IMG/VR virus record: IMGVR_UViG_3300025009_000189 | Span: 1 to 43,648 of that record | Origin: a virus | Strand: one strand, 5' to 3' | Length of the DNA stretch: 43,648 nt | Shown: one piece after another, positions 22,099-29,741 of the stretch | Position numbering within the stretch: the stretch's first letter is position 1 | Layout: every line of letters begins with the position of its first letter | The notes under the pieces: model-generated | What the model saw: only the letters and a program-made list of their open reading frames with translations | The model's database searches: none | What the model was told of the DNA's origin: nothing | Made by a program: the position numbers and the translations under genes

Positions 22099-22608
22099 TC
22101 ATTTTGTTACCACGAGTTTTTTGCTTTTTCTGCCTCTGCCCTTTGTGTCCCTATCACGCATATTGTCTGCAACTGTTCCAAGAAATAAGTGATCTGGATT
22201 TACGCATGGCGGATTGTCGCATTTATGGCATACATGAAGCCCTTCTGGAATTTCACCATTTGTTATTGTCCAGGCATATCTATGTGTATAACCAGTCTTG
22301 CCATTAAAATAATTTTTTCCATAACCAGACGGGTATCTACAGCCAGTGTATTCTATACATCCATTATCGGCCATGGTTGTTTTCTTCCAAAATTCACTTA
22401 TATTTCGTTCACGCCTGATTATTGCTTTTTCTTCCAAAGTTAACCGCAGTTTATTGGGCTTTTTATATCCAAACTTTTTTACTATCTGCCTAACCCTTTC
22501 CCTGGTTATTCCGTATTTGTCGGAAACCAACTGTAATGTTCCCATAAGTTTATAGTCATTTAATATGTCTTGATTGCGCAATTCCTTTTCGTTCCACGCT
22601 ATTCCCAT
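22099..22608 (-). CDS. HNH homing endonuclease with HTH N-terminus
   Basis: 169 residues from the ATG at 22608 (AAGGGAG 5 nt upstream); a GTG at 22614 is in frame. Residues of about 22-48 form a helix-turn-helix like sigma region 4 ([20 protein letters not shown]). Residues of about 80-158 are an HNH_3-type nuclease: [14 protein letters not shown] with H109, a CHKC pair at 127-130, [10 protein letters not shown] with H140 and DNMRDRD. It is a free-standing homing endonuclease placed near the head of the early operon, expressed immediately after infection. Confidence 0.92.
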   Translation of the reverse strand: MGIAWNEKELRNQDILNDYKLMGTLQLVSDKYGITRERVRQIVKKFGYKKPNKLRLTLEEKAIIRRERNISEFWKKTTMADNGCIEYTGCRYPSGYGKNYFNGKTGYTHRYAWTITNGEIPEGLHVCHKCDNPPCVNPDHLFLGTVADNMRDRDTKGRGRKSKKLVVTK

Positions 22609-22610
22609 AT

Positions 22611-22787
22611 TCACTCCCTTATATTCACCGAATCAAACCAATCATTGATCTCTTTTTCTGTGGCAGTTAACAGCCATTCAATATGACTATCGCCTTCCGA
22701 CCAATCATAAAACACAACCTTTTTTTCTTCTTCATCGAATCCCATCTTGTCAATCCGTTGTTCTGCAAGTTCTCTTTTATCTGCCAT
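22611..22787 (-). CDS. First gene of the leftward early operon, small acidic protein
   Basis: 58 residues from the ATG at 22787, preceded by GGAGAGGAAAATACA. It is acidic and aromatic ([27 protein letters not shown]), of the size and charge of early phage host-takeover or DNA-mimic proteins (a suggestion only). It is the promoter-proximal gene of the leftward operon, downstream of an inverted-repeat operator at 22842-22868. Confidence 0.72.
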   Translation of the reverse strand: MADKRELAEQRIDKMGFDEEEKKVVFYDWSEGDSHIEWLLTATEKEINDWFDSVNIRE

Positions 22788-22841
22788 TGTATTTTCCTCT
22801 CCAGACAAGCGTAACCGATACCAGACTTAACCCAAAGTAAA

Positions 22842-22868
22842 GAATGTCACTAATTTAATATGACATTC
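22842..22868. promoter_or_regulatory. Inverted repeat upstream of the early operon
   Basis: GAATGTCA at 22842-22849 pairs with TGACATTC at 22861-22868 around an 11-bp AT-only-like centre (CTAATTTAATA after the C). It lies about 55 bp before the first early gene, where an operator would overlap the leftward promoter. Confidence 0.55.
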
Positions 22869-23010
22869 GTCTTAATTACCACGACACAAAAGCAACGATT
22901 GACCTACCCCCAAGAGCAGCAAGCCAATGATCTGTTCTGTGATCGTTGGATTGTTGCGACATAAAGATTGGTGAGCGCCTATAATTTAGGTCTTAATGTG
23001 AGTTTTGAAG

Positions 23011-23027
23011 GTGATACACACTATCAC
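23011..23027. promoter_or_regulatory. Operator-like palindrome O1
   Basis: GTGATA at 23011-23016 and TATCAC at 23022-23027 form a perfect 6-bp inverted repeat with a 5-bp spacer. It shares the TATCAC half-site with the neighbouring palindromes. Confidence 0.5.
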
Positions 23028-23064
23028 TCAAACGTGGACACTTATCACCTGGATTGATAATAAA
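23022..23064. repeat. 43-bp imperfect direct repeat, copy 1, with palindrome O2
   Basis: It begins TATCACT and ends in TTATCACCTGGATTGATAA (23042-23060), whose outer TTATCA/TGATAA arms are palindromic. The last 28 bp match 24 of 28 bases in the second copy at 23292-23334, exactly 270 bp away. Paired operators of one regulator are the simplest reading. Confidence 0.6.
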
Positions 23065-23075
23065 GTGTAATGGAT

Positions 23076-23100
23076 TATCATTTATCGCCTTGAAATGATA
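23076..23100. promoter_or_regulatory. Operator-like palindrome O3
   Basis: TATCATTT at 23076-23083 and AAATGATA at 23093-23100 form a perfect 8-bp inverted repeat with a 9-bp spacer. It could be a further binding site of the same protein or a small RNA hairpin. Confidence 0.45.
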
Positions 23101-23131
23101 CTAATGTATAAGATATTGATTGTTATTATCT

Positions 23132-23246
23132 TGTCGCGATTAGTGTCGTGATAACCAAATTCTCGTAAATCGTCACTTTTACGCGACACTTGTCGCGTTG
23201 CGAAAAACACAACGAAATTACTACACTTTCGCGACAACTGTAGTAA
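23132..23246. other. TGTCGCG cluster and nested palindromes
   Basis: TGTCGCG or its complement occurs at 23132, 23182, 23191 and 23230. The middle two form the perfect palindrome CGCGACACTTGTCGCG (23182-23197). The last lies inside a second inverted repeat, TTACTACA (23218-23225) and TGTAGTAA (23239-23246), whose half-site matches the late-promoter operator. Such a cluster of iterated sites suggests a replication or regulatory protein binding array. Confidence 0.5.
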
Positions 23247-23291
23247 ATATGTTGTGCAGTGCATACGGCTAATATTTGGCTGGTAATCGAC

Positions 23292-23334
23292 TATCACTTT
23301 TGGTGTGACACTTACCACTTGGAGTGATAACAAA
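23292..23334. repeat. 43-bp imperfect direct repeat, copy 2, with palindrome O4
   Basis: The second copy of the 23022-23064 repeat. Its core TTACCACTTGGAGTGATAA (23312-23330) is a near-perfect palindrome around TGG, with one mismatch in the arms. It lies immediately before a terminator-like hairpin. Confidence 0.6.
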
Positions 23335-23372
23335 ACTCCCCTCTAGTATATGCCTATACCTTAAGGGAGTTT
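23333..23372 (-). terminator. Terminator-like hairpin for the small minus-strand gene
   Basis: AAACTCCC at 23333-23340 pairs with GGGAGTTT at 23365-23372. An inner GTATA/TATAC pair extends the stem around TGCC. On the minus strand the stem is followed by TTTTG, so it would stop the transcript of the 47-residue gene before the operator cluster. On the plus strand it is followed by GTTTG, so action in both directions is possible. Confidence 0.55.
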
Positions 23373-23547
23373 GTTTGACTGTCTCTCCAATCTGTCACGT
23401 CGCATTTGTTCTGCAGAACTCTATTTGCCAACGTTAGCATGCAAAAGGTTGTAATTCATGCGTCAGGTTTCGATCCTGATAATTGACGGCAAGCCACGAA
23501 GGCTCAAGTCCCCAATGCGTGTTACCCAGCACGCCCCACATGAAATG

Positions 23548-23691
23548 TTACACTTTTCCAGTAACTGTAAACCACAAGTTGTAGAGGGCTACTTTCAAAC
23601 TCCAGCGTTTCATGTCGTAAAAGAACCAACCAAACATTGTGCGCTCACCCTCAAGAACACCTGTATCAGAATCATAAACTCTTATCTTCAT
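23548..23691 (-). CDS. Small early protein divergent from the packaging operon
   Basis: 47 residues. AAAGCAGGAGGCGTT, an excellent Shine-Dalgarno with good spacing, precedes the ATG. The product is basic and aromatic (MKIRVYDSDTGVLEGERTMF, DMKRWSLKVALYNLWF) and could be amphipathic. It has its own -10 in the divergent promoter at 23810-23856, a GC-rich leader hairpin and a downstream terminator, so it is a complete one-gene unit. Its pairing with the late promoter suggests a regulator or takeover factor, but no family is recognised. Confidence 0.72.
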   Translation of the reverse strand: MKIRVYDSDTGVLEGERTMFGWFFYDMKRWSLKVALYNLWFTVTGKV

Positions 23692-23713
23692 AACGCCTCC
23701 TGCTTTAGTTGGT

Positions 23714-23744
23714 AGCCCCCTGCCCTTTCGGGATACAGGGGGCT
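23714..23744. other. GC-rich leader hairpin
   Basis: AGCCCCCTG at 23714-23722 pairs with CAGGGGGCT at 23736-23744 around a 13-nt loop that itself contains CCC/GGG pairing. On the minus strand it lies in the leader of the 47-residue gene, about 20 nt before the ribosome-binding site, and has no T-run. Its stem matches the hairpin at 19798-19821. Confidence 0.6.
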
Positions 23745-23809
23745 TGTAAGTTGGACAGCGACATTGCGCTTTGCTTCGGGGATCAGCCGATTATGCCAAC
23801 CTGTCTTAC

Positions 23810-23856
23810 ATTATACACCTTGTTAATACTACTGTAGTAGTAGATGGTGCTATAAT
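23810..23856. promoter_or_regulatory. Divergent late promoter B with palindromic operator
   Basis: Plus strand: TATAAT at 23851-23856 preceded by TGC, an extended -10. Minus strand: TATAAT at 23815-23810. Between them is the inverted repeat TACTACT-GT-AGTAGTA (23827-23842), which covers both -35 positions; neither has a TTGACA-like -35. The 32 bp ending at the plus -10 match 28 of 32 bases at 41590-41621. Start would be near 23863, at or next to the ATG of the first gene. One protein bound at the palindrome could control both directions. Confidence 0.75.
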
Positions 23857-23861
23857 AAAGT

Positions 23862-24149
23862 ATGGCGAAGCGTGACCCTGCTCCAGAGGCATCCATTGAT
23901 TTTGAGTTCATAGTTGCAAAGATCGAATCAATGGCAGATGGTTCTCCGAGGGTCACTATTGAGTTGAAAGAATCAAACCTGCCCGAAGCGTCAATGTTAT
24001 GGGCTGCAAAGATAAGCAAAATTGTTTTACATGCGCATATAACGCAACAAAAAACAATGACAAATCAGGACAAAACGCCTTATGAAACTGGACAAACTAC
24101 AAAGACAACAAATAAAAGGGTGGGTCGTTCAAGGTTTATCGACCAGTGA
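23862..24149 (+). CDS. First gene of the packaging operon, unknown, possibly leaderless
   Basis: 95 residues. The ATG lies 5 nt after the -10 hexamer of promoter B, so the mRNA would be leaderless; a later in-frame ATG at 23931 has no Shine-Dalgarno either. Residues of about 12-60 look like a compact alpha/beta domain (DFEFIVAKIESMADGSPRVTIELK, then helix ASMLWAAKISKIVL). The C-terminal 28 residues are Thr/Lys-rich and overlap the small terminase gene by 68 bp. It may be a small DNA-binding or packaging accessory protein. Family unknown. Confidence 0.6.
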   Translation: MAKRDPAPEASIDFEFIVAKIESMADGSPRVTIELKESNLPEASMLWAAKISKIVLHAHITQQKTMTNQDKTPYETGQTTKTTNKRVGRSRFIDQ

Positions 24150-24573
24150 AATAAATAAACTGGCTGAAAAATGTGACCCGCCTTTTACTGTAGCCAGACA
24201 ACAGGTAAGCGATTACAAGAAAAGATATACCCCTGTTGTTAAGGCAATGATTGAAGCGAAACAGTCATCGCCACTCAAAGAAGGGCTGGCAATAAAAGAA
24301 AACCGTATCGCGTTGTTACAGCAATTAGCAGACGCAATGAGGCGTGACCTGATTGATAACGACAAGACTTGGATAGTTGAAAGAGTTGTTACTGTTGGCA
24401 ATCAACCAGTAGAGATCGAAGGGTTCAATCATCAGGAAATGAACCAGATGCGCGGGGTGTTGGATGACCTGGCAAAAGAAACTGGTGGGAGAACGATAAA
24501 CGCCAACCTGAACGTGAGGGAAAAGGGCGAGATTACTGTGACATTTATCAATGATCGGGAGAAGAATAAGTGA
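24082..24573 (+). CDS. terS: Terminase small subunit-like protein
   Basis: 163 residues; a weak AGGA lies upstream of the ATG, inside the preceding gene. The N-terminal helix-turn-helix (LQRQQIKGWVVQGLSTSEIN, then FTVARQQVSDYKKRY) would recognise the packaging site. The middle is a helical oligomerisation segment (ALLQQLADAMRRDLIDNDKT) and the C-terminal part (ETGGRTINANLNVREKG) is the usual tail that contacts the large subunit. The stop overlaps the GTG of the large terminase. Confidence 0.78.
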   Translation: MKLDKLQRQQIKGWVVQGLSTSEINKLAEKCDPPFTVARQQVSDYKKRYTPVVKAMIEAKQSSPLKEGLAIKENRIALLQQLADAMRRDLIDNDKTWIVERVVTVGNQPVEIEGFNHQEMNQMRGVLDDLAKETGGRTINANLNVREKGEITVTFINDREKNK

Positions 24574-25973
24574 GCGACTTCAGCGTACATTGGTTTCCAC
24601 AACCAAGACAGATGCAAGCGCTGAATGCTTGTGGTTTAGATTGGATATTCACTGGCGAAGGAACTAAAAGGGATTCCATTTGTGAAACGATAGGGTATGG
24701 GGGTGCAGCATTTGGTGGTAAATCCGATGGATTATTAGGGATTGCAATTGCCGCTGCCTTTGCTTATCCAGGAATAAGCATCGGTTATTTCAGGCGCACA
24801 TATCCTGAACTGGAAGGCGCGAAGGGTGCAATCATCCGCAGCCAGGAACTATTGGCAGGAATAACGTCTTACAACGAGCAGAAACACACACACTTATTTC
24901 CAACAGGATCGCGTCTACATTTCTGTCATTGCAATACAGAGAAAGATGTTTACGAGTATCAATCACAGGCGTTTGATATATTGCTGGTCGATGAGGCAAC
25001 CCACTTTACCTGGTCGATTATTGACTATCTGATAACCAGGAACAGGTCAACTATTGAGGGTGGTTGCAGACCATTCCGTGTGTTTGCAAGTAACCCTGGC
25101 AACGTTGGTCATTCCTGGTATTTGGGATTGTTTGATCTACTGAAAGCCCAGGGTGAACACGGGCAAGTAAAGAACGTGATGAACCAGAACAGCAAATATG
25201 AACAGACATATTTTATTCCGGCGTTCATTGCCGACAACGCGATAGGTGTTGAGCGAGATCCAGATTATGAGAATCGCTTGAAGCAGCGCGACATTATGGT
25301 TGCCAAAGCATTGCTTGATGGCGATTGGACTGTGTTCAGTGGTCAGGCATTTCCACAATGGAACTACAGCGTACACACAATTGAACCATTTGAGATACCC
25401 GATAGTTGGTCATACTGGCGCTCACTGGATTATGGATGGGATCATCCAACATACAACTATTGGTGGACGATGAACCCCAACAACAACAGGCATTATGTTA
25501 TTCGTGAATGGCACGCCAGGCAATTAACTGACCTGGAAATAGCCAATGCAATCAAGACTTCATCACTTCCGAATGAACGCTATACCTTCTTCTTTGCATC
25601 TCCTGATATGTGGAGGGCAAAGAACGTTAATGGCATAGTAACTACTGCACCGGATGAGTTTATGAGGATGGGACTGATACTCACGAAGGCAGACAATGAC
25701 CGCGTTTCAGGTAAAAGGAAGTTCAATAACTTACTTGCGCCACTGTCTGATGGTTTACCCGGGCTTCAGGTATTCCGTAGTTGCCCTGATTTGATTGCGT
25801 GCATGCCAAGTCTGGTGAAAGACATTAGAAATCCAGAGGATGTATTGAAGATCGATGGTGATGATCCTTATGATGCTGCAAGATACGGACTAACCAACAG
25901 CCTGATAACAAGACCAACAGCGCTTGAACAACAACCACGTAGAACTCGTTCCCCATTGGCGGAGGTTTTCTAA
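24570..25973 (+). CDS. terL: Terminase large subunit
   Basis: 467 residues from a GTG overlapping the previous stop, with GGGAGAAG upstream. ATPase domain: Walker A-like GGAAFGGKSDG with K51, an adenine/Arg segment GYFRRTYPELEG, Walker B DILLVDEATHF with D141-E142. RNase H-like nuclease domain: WRSLDYGWDHP with D287, later SPDMWRAK. The length and motif order are normal for packaging motors that cut and translocate concatemeric DNA into the procapsid. It is followed by a methyltransferase gene overlapping as TAATG. Confidence 0.93.
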   Translation: MSDFSVHWFPQPRQMQALNACGLDWIFTGEGTKRDSICETIGYGGAAFGGKSDGLLGIAIAAAFAYPGISIGYFRRTYPELEGAKGAIIRSQELLAGITSYNEQKHTHLFPTGSRLHFCHCNTEKDVYEYQSQAFDILLVDEATHFTWSIIDYLITRNRSTIEGGCRPFRVFASNPGNVGHSWYLGLFDLLKAQGEHGQVKNVMNQNSKYEQTYFIPAFIADNAIGVERDPDYENRLKQRDIMVAKALLDGDWTVFSGQAFPQWNYSVHTIEPFEIPDSWSYWRSLDYGWDHPTYNYWWTMNPNNNRHYVIREWHARQLTDLEIANAIKTSSLPNERYTFFFASPDMWRAKNVNGIVTTAPDEFMRMGLILTKADNDRVSGKRKFNNLLAPLSDGLPGLQVFRSCPDLIACMPSLVKDIRNPEDVLKIDGDDPYDAARYGLTNSLITRPTALEQQPRRTRSPLAEVF

Positions 25974-27106
25974 TGCCTTTTGAACTCTATCAAGGCGATT
26001 GTATTGAAATATTATCGAGTATGGATGCCAACACAATCCAATGCTGTGTTACTTCCCCGCCTTACTATGGTCTACGTGATTATGGGGTGGATGGCCAGAT
26101 CGGTTTGGAATCCACGCCTGATGAATATGTGTCAAAATTGGTACAGGTATTTCAAGAAGTAAAACGAGTGCTGAAAGATGATGGTACGCTGTGGCTAAAC
26201 TTGGGAGATAGTTATGCCAGTCTTGGTCAGAGCGCACAAACTGATGAGGCTACTGGATGGAAACATGGCCCGCTTGAAAACGAAAAGCGCAGTCGGGCAA
26301 GAGGCGCTGGAAATGGGATTAAGCCAAAGGATTTGATTGGAATTCCCTGGATGGTTGCCTTTGCCCTACGTGCCGATGGTTGGTATTTACGAAGTGACAT
26401 TATCTGGGCGAAACCTAATCCGATGCCCGAAAGCGTCAAGGATAGACCGACCAAAAGCCATGAGTATATGTTCCTGCTATCGAAGTCACAGAAATATTAC
26501 TATGACTACGAAGCAATATTAGAACCAGTAACCAACTCGACAGTTGAGAGATTGTCACAGAACATCGAGAGCCAAAAAGGATCTGACCGCGTTCCTGGAA
26601 AAAGCAACGGCAATATGAAGGCCGTGTTACCCACAAAATATGACGATTCAAATATGGGGGGCGGCGGTACAGGGTGGACACATCATAGCGGTTACTTCGG
26701 AGAGAATGGCGAGGAGCGATTTTACCGAAAACAAGATAACACTGGCAATCCAACGTATACAGGATTCAATGACCGTTACAAAGAGAATCACCCTGATGGT
26801 ATGCCAGCTCGTAACAAGCGTACCGTGTGGACTATCAAGACCCAACCATTCAAAGGCGCACACTTCGCAGTAATGCCGGAGAAGTTAGTCGAGCCGTGTA
26901 TCCTGGCAGGGAGTAAGCCAGGGGATATTGTTCTTGATCCGTTCAATGGGTCAGGGACAGTAGGGGCGGTTGCGGTAAAGAATGGCAGAAGTTACACGGG
27001 CATTGACTTGAATGGCGAATACATTGAAATGGCAAGACAACGGATATTTGAGGCACAACAACAGATGAGATTACCTCTAGAAATGGAGCAACAATATGCC
27101 AACTAA
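25973..27106 (+). CDS. Orphan DNA methyltransferase (N4/N6, beta class)
   Basis: 377 residues. The catalytic motif IV TSPPYYGLRDYG (SPPY at 28-31) precedes the SAM-binding motif I DPFNGSGTVGAV (about 322-333), the beta-class order of N6-adenine/N4-cytosine enzymes. The target-recognition region lies between, about 190-280, rich in Gly/Asn. No cognate restriction enzyme is present, so it should protect phage DNA from host restriction or mark packaging-competent DNA. Its place between terminase and portal ties methylation to late replication. Confidence 0.92.
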   Translation: MPFELYQGDCIEILSSMDANTIQCCVTSPPYYGLRDYGVDGQIGLESTPDEYVSKLVQVFQEVKRVLKDDGTLWLNLGDSYASLGQSAQTDEATGWKHGPLENEKRSRARGAGNGIKPKDLIGIPWMVAFALRADGWYLRSDIIWAKPNPMPESVKDRPTKSHEYMFLLSKSQKYYYDYEAILEPVTNSTVERLSQNIESQKGSDRVPGKSNGNMKAVLPTKYDDSNMGGGGTGWTHHSGYFGENGEERFYRKQDNTGNPTYTGFNDRYKENHPDGMPARNKRTVWTIKTQPFKGAHFAVMPEKLVEPCILAGSKPGDIVLDPFNGSGTVGAVAVKNGRSYTGIDLNGEYIEMARQRIFEAQQQMRLPLEMEQQYAN

Positions 27107-28877
27107 AACAATAAGCACACCAAAGACACCTACAAAAGGTATATCAAAAGATAAGGCTGCTGACAGCGCGATAGTCAAAGACCACGCAGCACAGATGGTA
27201 TCTGATGATTCCGCACGTAATGAGATGTTCACGCTCATTGACGAGATGTACCTGATGACGTGGAGTGGAAACGCTGGCAAGAAGTGGAAGAAAGCGGAGA
27301 TAAAGGTAAGTCCTGATGCTCGTAACGCTGCTCTTGGTGCGCTCCGGCTGATGGTTGCCACTGATCCCATATTCAACATTGTGAACGCCAAAGACAGCAA
27401 CCAGGGTAAGACCGACAAGTTGGAAACCGCGATCAATCTGATGTATGAGGCAGCCGGCAGGGCAATTGGTAATCCCATTCATTATGACGCGCTGTTATCC
27501 GCGATCCTGTATGCAGAGATGCACATTGCGATTACCTCTACCGCGTCATTGGTTGAAGCTGCAAAAGGAAACAAGTCAGGTATTGCCAGGGCTGAACGCA
27601 TGGAGATGATTACTCCCTTCCTGATGGATGTGTGGAATCCGAAAGATGGCCACGCAGAATTTGACCACCTTGGAATGACCGCATATTACCGTGAAGCAGA
27701 TACCACGATTGGCAAACTACGCAGTACCTTCGGCGCATTGATGCCTGAATCAACCGCAGGTAAGAAGGTGACAGATCCAGTAACCCTGAAAACTTATTAC
27801 GATGTGGAGAATACGGTGCAGTGGATTGACGAGGGCGAGATAGTCAACCAACCGCATCTCTTACCCTTTATCCCGGTCATGGTGCAGTACACAGAAGGCT
27901 CAAAGTTGTGGATCAAACATGAGGAAGCCAGGCAACCGTTACTGTATACCCTGATGAAGTCCGGCATGTGGACGATGCAGAACCTTGTTTATTCCGTGAT
28001 GTTTACGCTGATCAGAGATATGGGCGTTACTCCTCTTTATGCTCATACCTCACCCGGTCCGGCATCAAGTCCATTGAACATAAACTTTGACGAATACCCC
28101 GGCGTAGTTGAATTGGTGCAGAATGAAACATTTATGCCGTTGGTGAATAAGGGATTGATCGACCCGGCAGTACAGCAGGGATTACAGATAGCAACACAGA
28201 AGGGCTACGAATCAACCATACAGCCACAGGCATTAGGCGCACCAGTAGAGGGAGATTCCACCTACTCCGAATTGGCGCTGCTGTCACAGTCAGGACGATT
28301 GCCGCTGATAAGCACACAAAGACGCGGCGGCTGGGGATTAGGTCAGGCAATGGAAATGTGCCTGGCAATGATGAAGGCTGATGGTACAAGCGTGAAGGCA
28401 GCAAGCATTGACTTATCCGCGAGTGATATTCCTGATTATGTGCAGATAGATTGCAAACTGGACGTGAAACTACCGCAGGATAAATTACAGCAAGCCAATA
28501 TCGCACAGTTGATTACAAGCGGAGATAACCCATTGGTCAGTAATGAGTGGGCGCGGAAAGAAGTGTTGAACGTTGGTCAGTCTGGAGATATGGACAGGCA
28601 GATATGGACGGAAACAGCAGCCAATATGATGTTCCAGACATTCATGCAACAGCAAATCCAACAGGCTCAAATGGCACAGCAACAGGCACAGCAGGGAGCA
28701 ATGGCAGGACAACCTGGACAAATGCCACCGGGACAACAACCACCTGAAGCAATGGGAGCAGGACCGCAAATGTCCCCAGGACAAGGTGAGCAGATTCAAG
28801 GTGGACTTCCGCCTCAACAGGCAGGGATGATGCCCGGCGTTGGTCAGGCTGCTGCACCGGAAGGGATGGTGCAATGA
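27096..28877 (+). CDS. Portal protein
   Basis: 593 residues; TGGAGCAACAAT precedes the ATG, which lies 10 bp inside the methyltransferase end. The N-terminal 70 residues are Lys/Thr-rich and then helical. The central part has portal-like features: GALRLMVATDPIFNI, YAEMHIAITSTASLVE, LKTYYDVENTVQWIDEGEIV and the long WTETAANMMFQTFMQQQIQQ helix. The C-terminus is Gln/Pro/Gly/Met-rich (about 520-593), the usual flexible portal tail. It forms the dodecameric ring for DNA entry and exit. Confidence 0.85.
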   Translation: MPTKTISTPKTPTKGISKDKAADSAIVKDHAAQMVSDDSARNEMFTLIDEMYLMTWSGNAGKKWKKAEIKVSPDARNAALGALRLMVATDPIFNIVNAKDSNQGKTDKLETAINLMYEAAGRAIGNPIHYDALLSAILYAEMHIAITSTASLVEAAKGNKSGIARAERMEMITPFLMDVWNPKDGHAEFDHLGMTAYYREADTTIGKLRSTFGALMPESTAGKKVTDPVTLKTYYDVENTVQWIDEGEIVNQPHLLPFIPVMVQYTEGSKLWIKHEEARQPLLYTLMKSGMWTMQNLVYSVMFTLIRDMGVTPLYAHTSPGPASSPLNINFDEYPGVVELVQNETFMPLVNKGLIDPAVQQGLQIATQKGYESTIQPQALGAPVEGDSTYSELALLSQSGRLPLISTQRRGGWGLGQAMEMCLAMMKADGTSVKAASIDLSASDIPDYVQIDCKLDVKLPQDKLQQANIAQLITSGDNPLVSNEWARKEVLNVGQSGDMDRQIWTETAANMMFQTFMQQQIQQAQMAQQQAQQGAMAGQPGQMPPGQQPPEAMGAGPQMSPGQGEQIQGGLPPQQAGMMPGVGQAAAPEGMVQ

Positions 28878-29119
28878 CCGATCAACTAATCCCGAAGCAA
28901 CCGACAGCGACAAATGCTGATGATGCGTTTCTGGATGCAAAGGCGCGGTTCGATCAGTGGATGGCAGAGTTTGAATCCAACTGGTACAAGCCGCAGGTGC
29001 AGACAGCAGCGAAATTATTGTGGTCTAAACAACCAGAAGATGTGAAGGCAGCGGTCAGAGCAAATAAGCCTGATGCTGCAAAGAAAATGGACGATCTGCT
29101 GTCTGGAAAGGCTGGTTGA
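28874..29119 (+). CDS. Small protein after portal
   Basis: 81 residues, start overlapping the portal stop as ATGA. Helical and charged, with a Trp-rich middle (FDQWMAEFESNWYKP) and Lys/Asp/Ala-rich C-terminus (VKAAVRANKPDAAKKMDDLL). It is likely to be a small head or packaging accessory protein. No family recognised. Confidence 0.72.
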   Translation: MTDQLIPKQPTATNADDAFLDAKARFDQWMAEFESNWYKPQVQTAAKLLWSKQPEDVKAAVRANKPDAAKKMDDLLSGKAG

Positions 29120-29120
29120 T

Positions 29121-29726
29121 ATGGCTGATAAGAAAGAGACATACTTGCAAAAGATGCAGAATTACCCAAAGCGCAATCTTGTGTTTGGACGAAACATGCC
29201 AGAGCAAGGGAACGTAAGTATTGAAGATATGCTGAATTATCTCCAAAACAACTATCAGGATATGGAGCGCCCCACTTCTCCAGTTCCTAACGATATTCTA
29301 AAGCGATATGCTCCAGGGTTGTTACAAAGAAACGCTGAAGGTGTTGGTAGACCAAGATACAACGGGCAATTCAGGGACGACCTCAATAGAGATATTCTAA
29401 TGGACGTGAGGGATAAATATGTTCGTCCTCCCGCGCCTATGCCACAAGAATATTCATCGGGTTGGGGCAGGGCAATGGACGCACCAATGCAAAAGGTCAA
29501 TACTGGTGATCGCGCCGTAACTGATTATGGAACAAGAGAAAATTACTACAAACAGTTATTGCGAAATGCGCTTATGAGATCAGCCATGCCTTTATTCAAT
29601 AGGTTGATGCAGAAATACAACGTTCCCATAACGCCAGAAGATCAACAGGTTGTAGTTTATCCAGACAGACCGCATTATGACGATCCTAGCACACGACATT
29701 TTCGAAACTTTACTCCAGAATTATAG
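29121..29726 (+). CDS. Structural-region protein, unknown
   Basis: 201 residues. I chose the ATG at 29121, one base after the previous stop with GGAAAGG upstream; an in-frame ATG at 29073 lies inside the previous gene. The sequence is rich in Tyr, Pro, Asn and Arg (YLQKMQNYPKRNLVFGRNMP, YAPGLLQRNAEGVGRPRYN) with few hydrophobic stretches, like flexible internal virion proteins. The C-terminal half has a helix and NVPITPEDQQVVVYPDRPH. It lies between portal and the giant internal protein. Confidence 0.7.
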   Translation: MADKKETYLQKMQNYPKRNLVFGRNMPEQGNVSIEDMLNYLQNNYQDMERPTSPVPNDILKRYAPGLLQRNAEGVGRPRYNGQFRDDLNRDILMDVRDKYVRPPAPMPQEYSSGWGRAMDAPMQKVNTGDRAVTDYGTRENYYKQLLRNALMRSAMPLFNRLMQKYNVPITPEDQQVVVYPDRPHYDDPSTRHFRNFTPEL

Positions 29727-29741
29727 AAAGGAAGTGTAACT

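Larger units (their letters stand above)
22788..23547. promoter_or_regulatory. Non-coding early control region
   Basis: About 760 bp with no convincing gene, between the leftward operon and a small minus-strand gene. It holds an inverted repeat near the early promoter, several TTATCAC-type palindromes, a 43-bp imperfect direct repeat 270 bp apart, four TGTCGCG motifs in 105 bp and a terminator-like hairpin (each listed separately). The content is AT-rich with many short symmetrical elements, as expected for an operator cluster and possibly an origin. I could not identify a clear leftward -35/-10 pair. Confidence 0.65.

Noticed and set aside
23082-23333. Minus-strand open frame of 83 codons in the control region
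   Set aside because: No ribosome-binding site; the region is explained by palindromes and repeats and the translation has no protein-like pattern.
23455-23510. tRNA-like TCAGG-TTTCGAT-CCTGA arm
   Set aside because: The T-loop is not canonical and no matching acceptor or anticodon stem can be found upstream.
23458-23715. Plus-strand open frame of 85 codons
   Set aside because: It is opposite the 47-residue minus-strand gene, which has a far better Shine-Dalgarno; no plus-strand promoter or site is seen.
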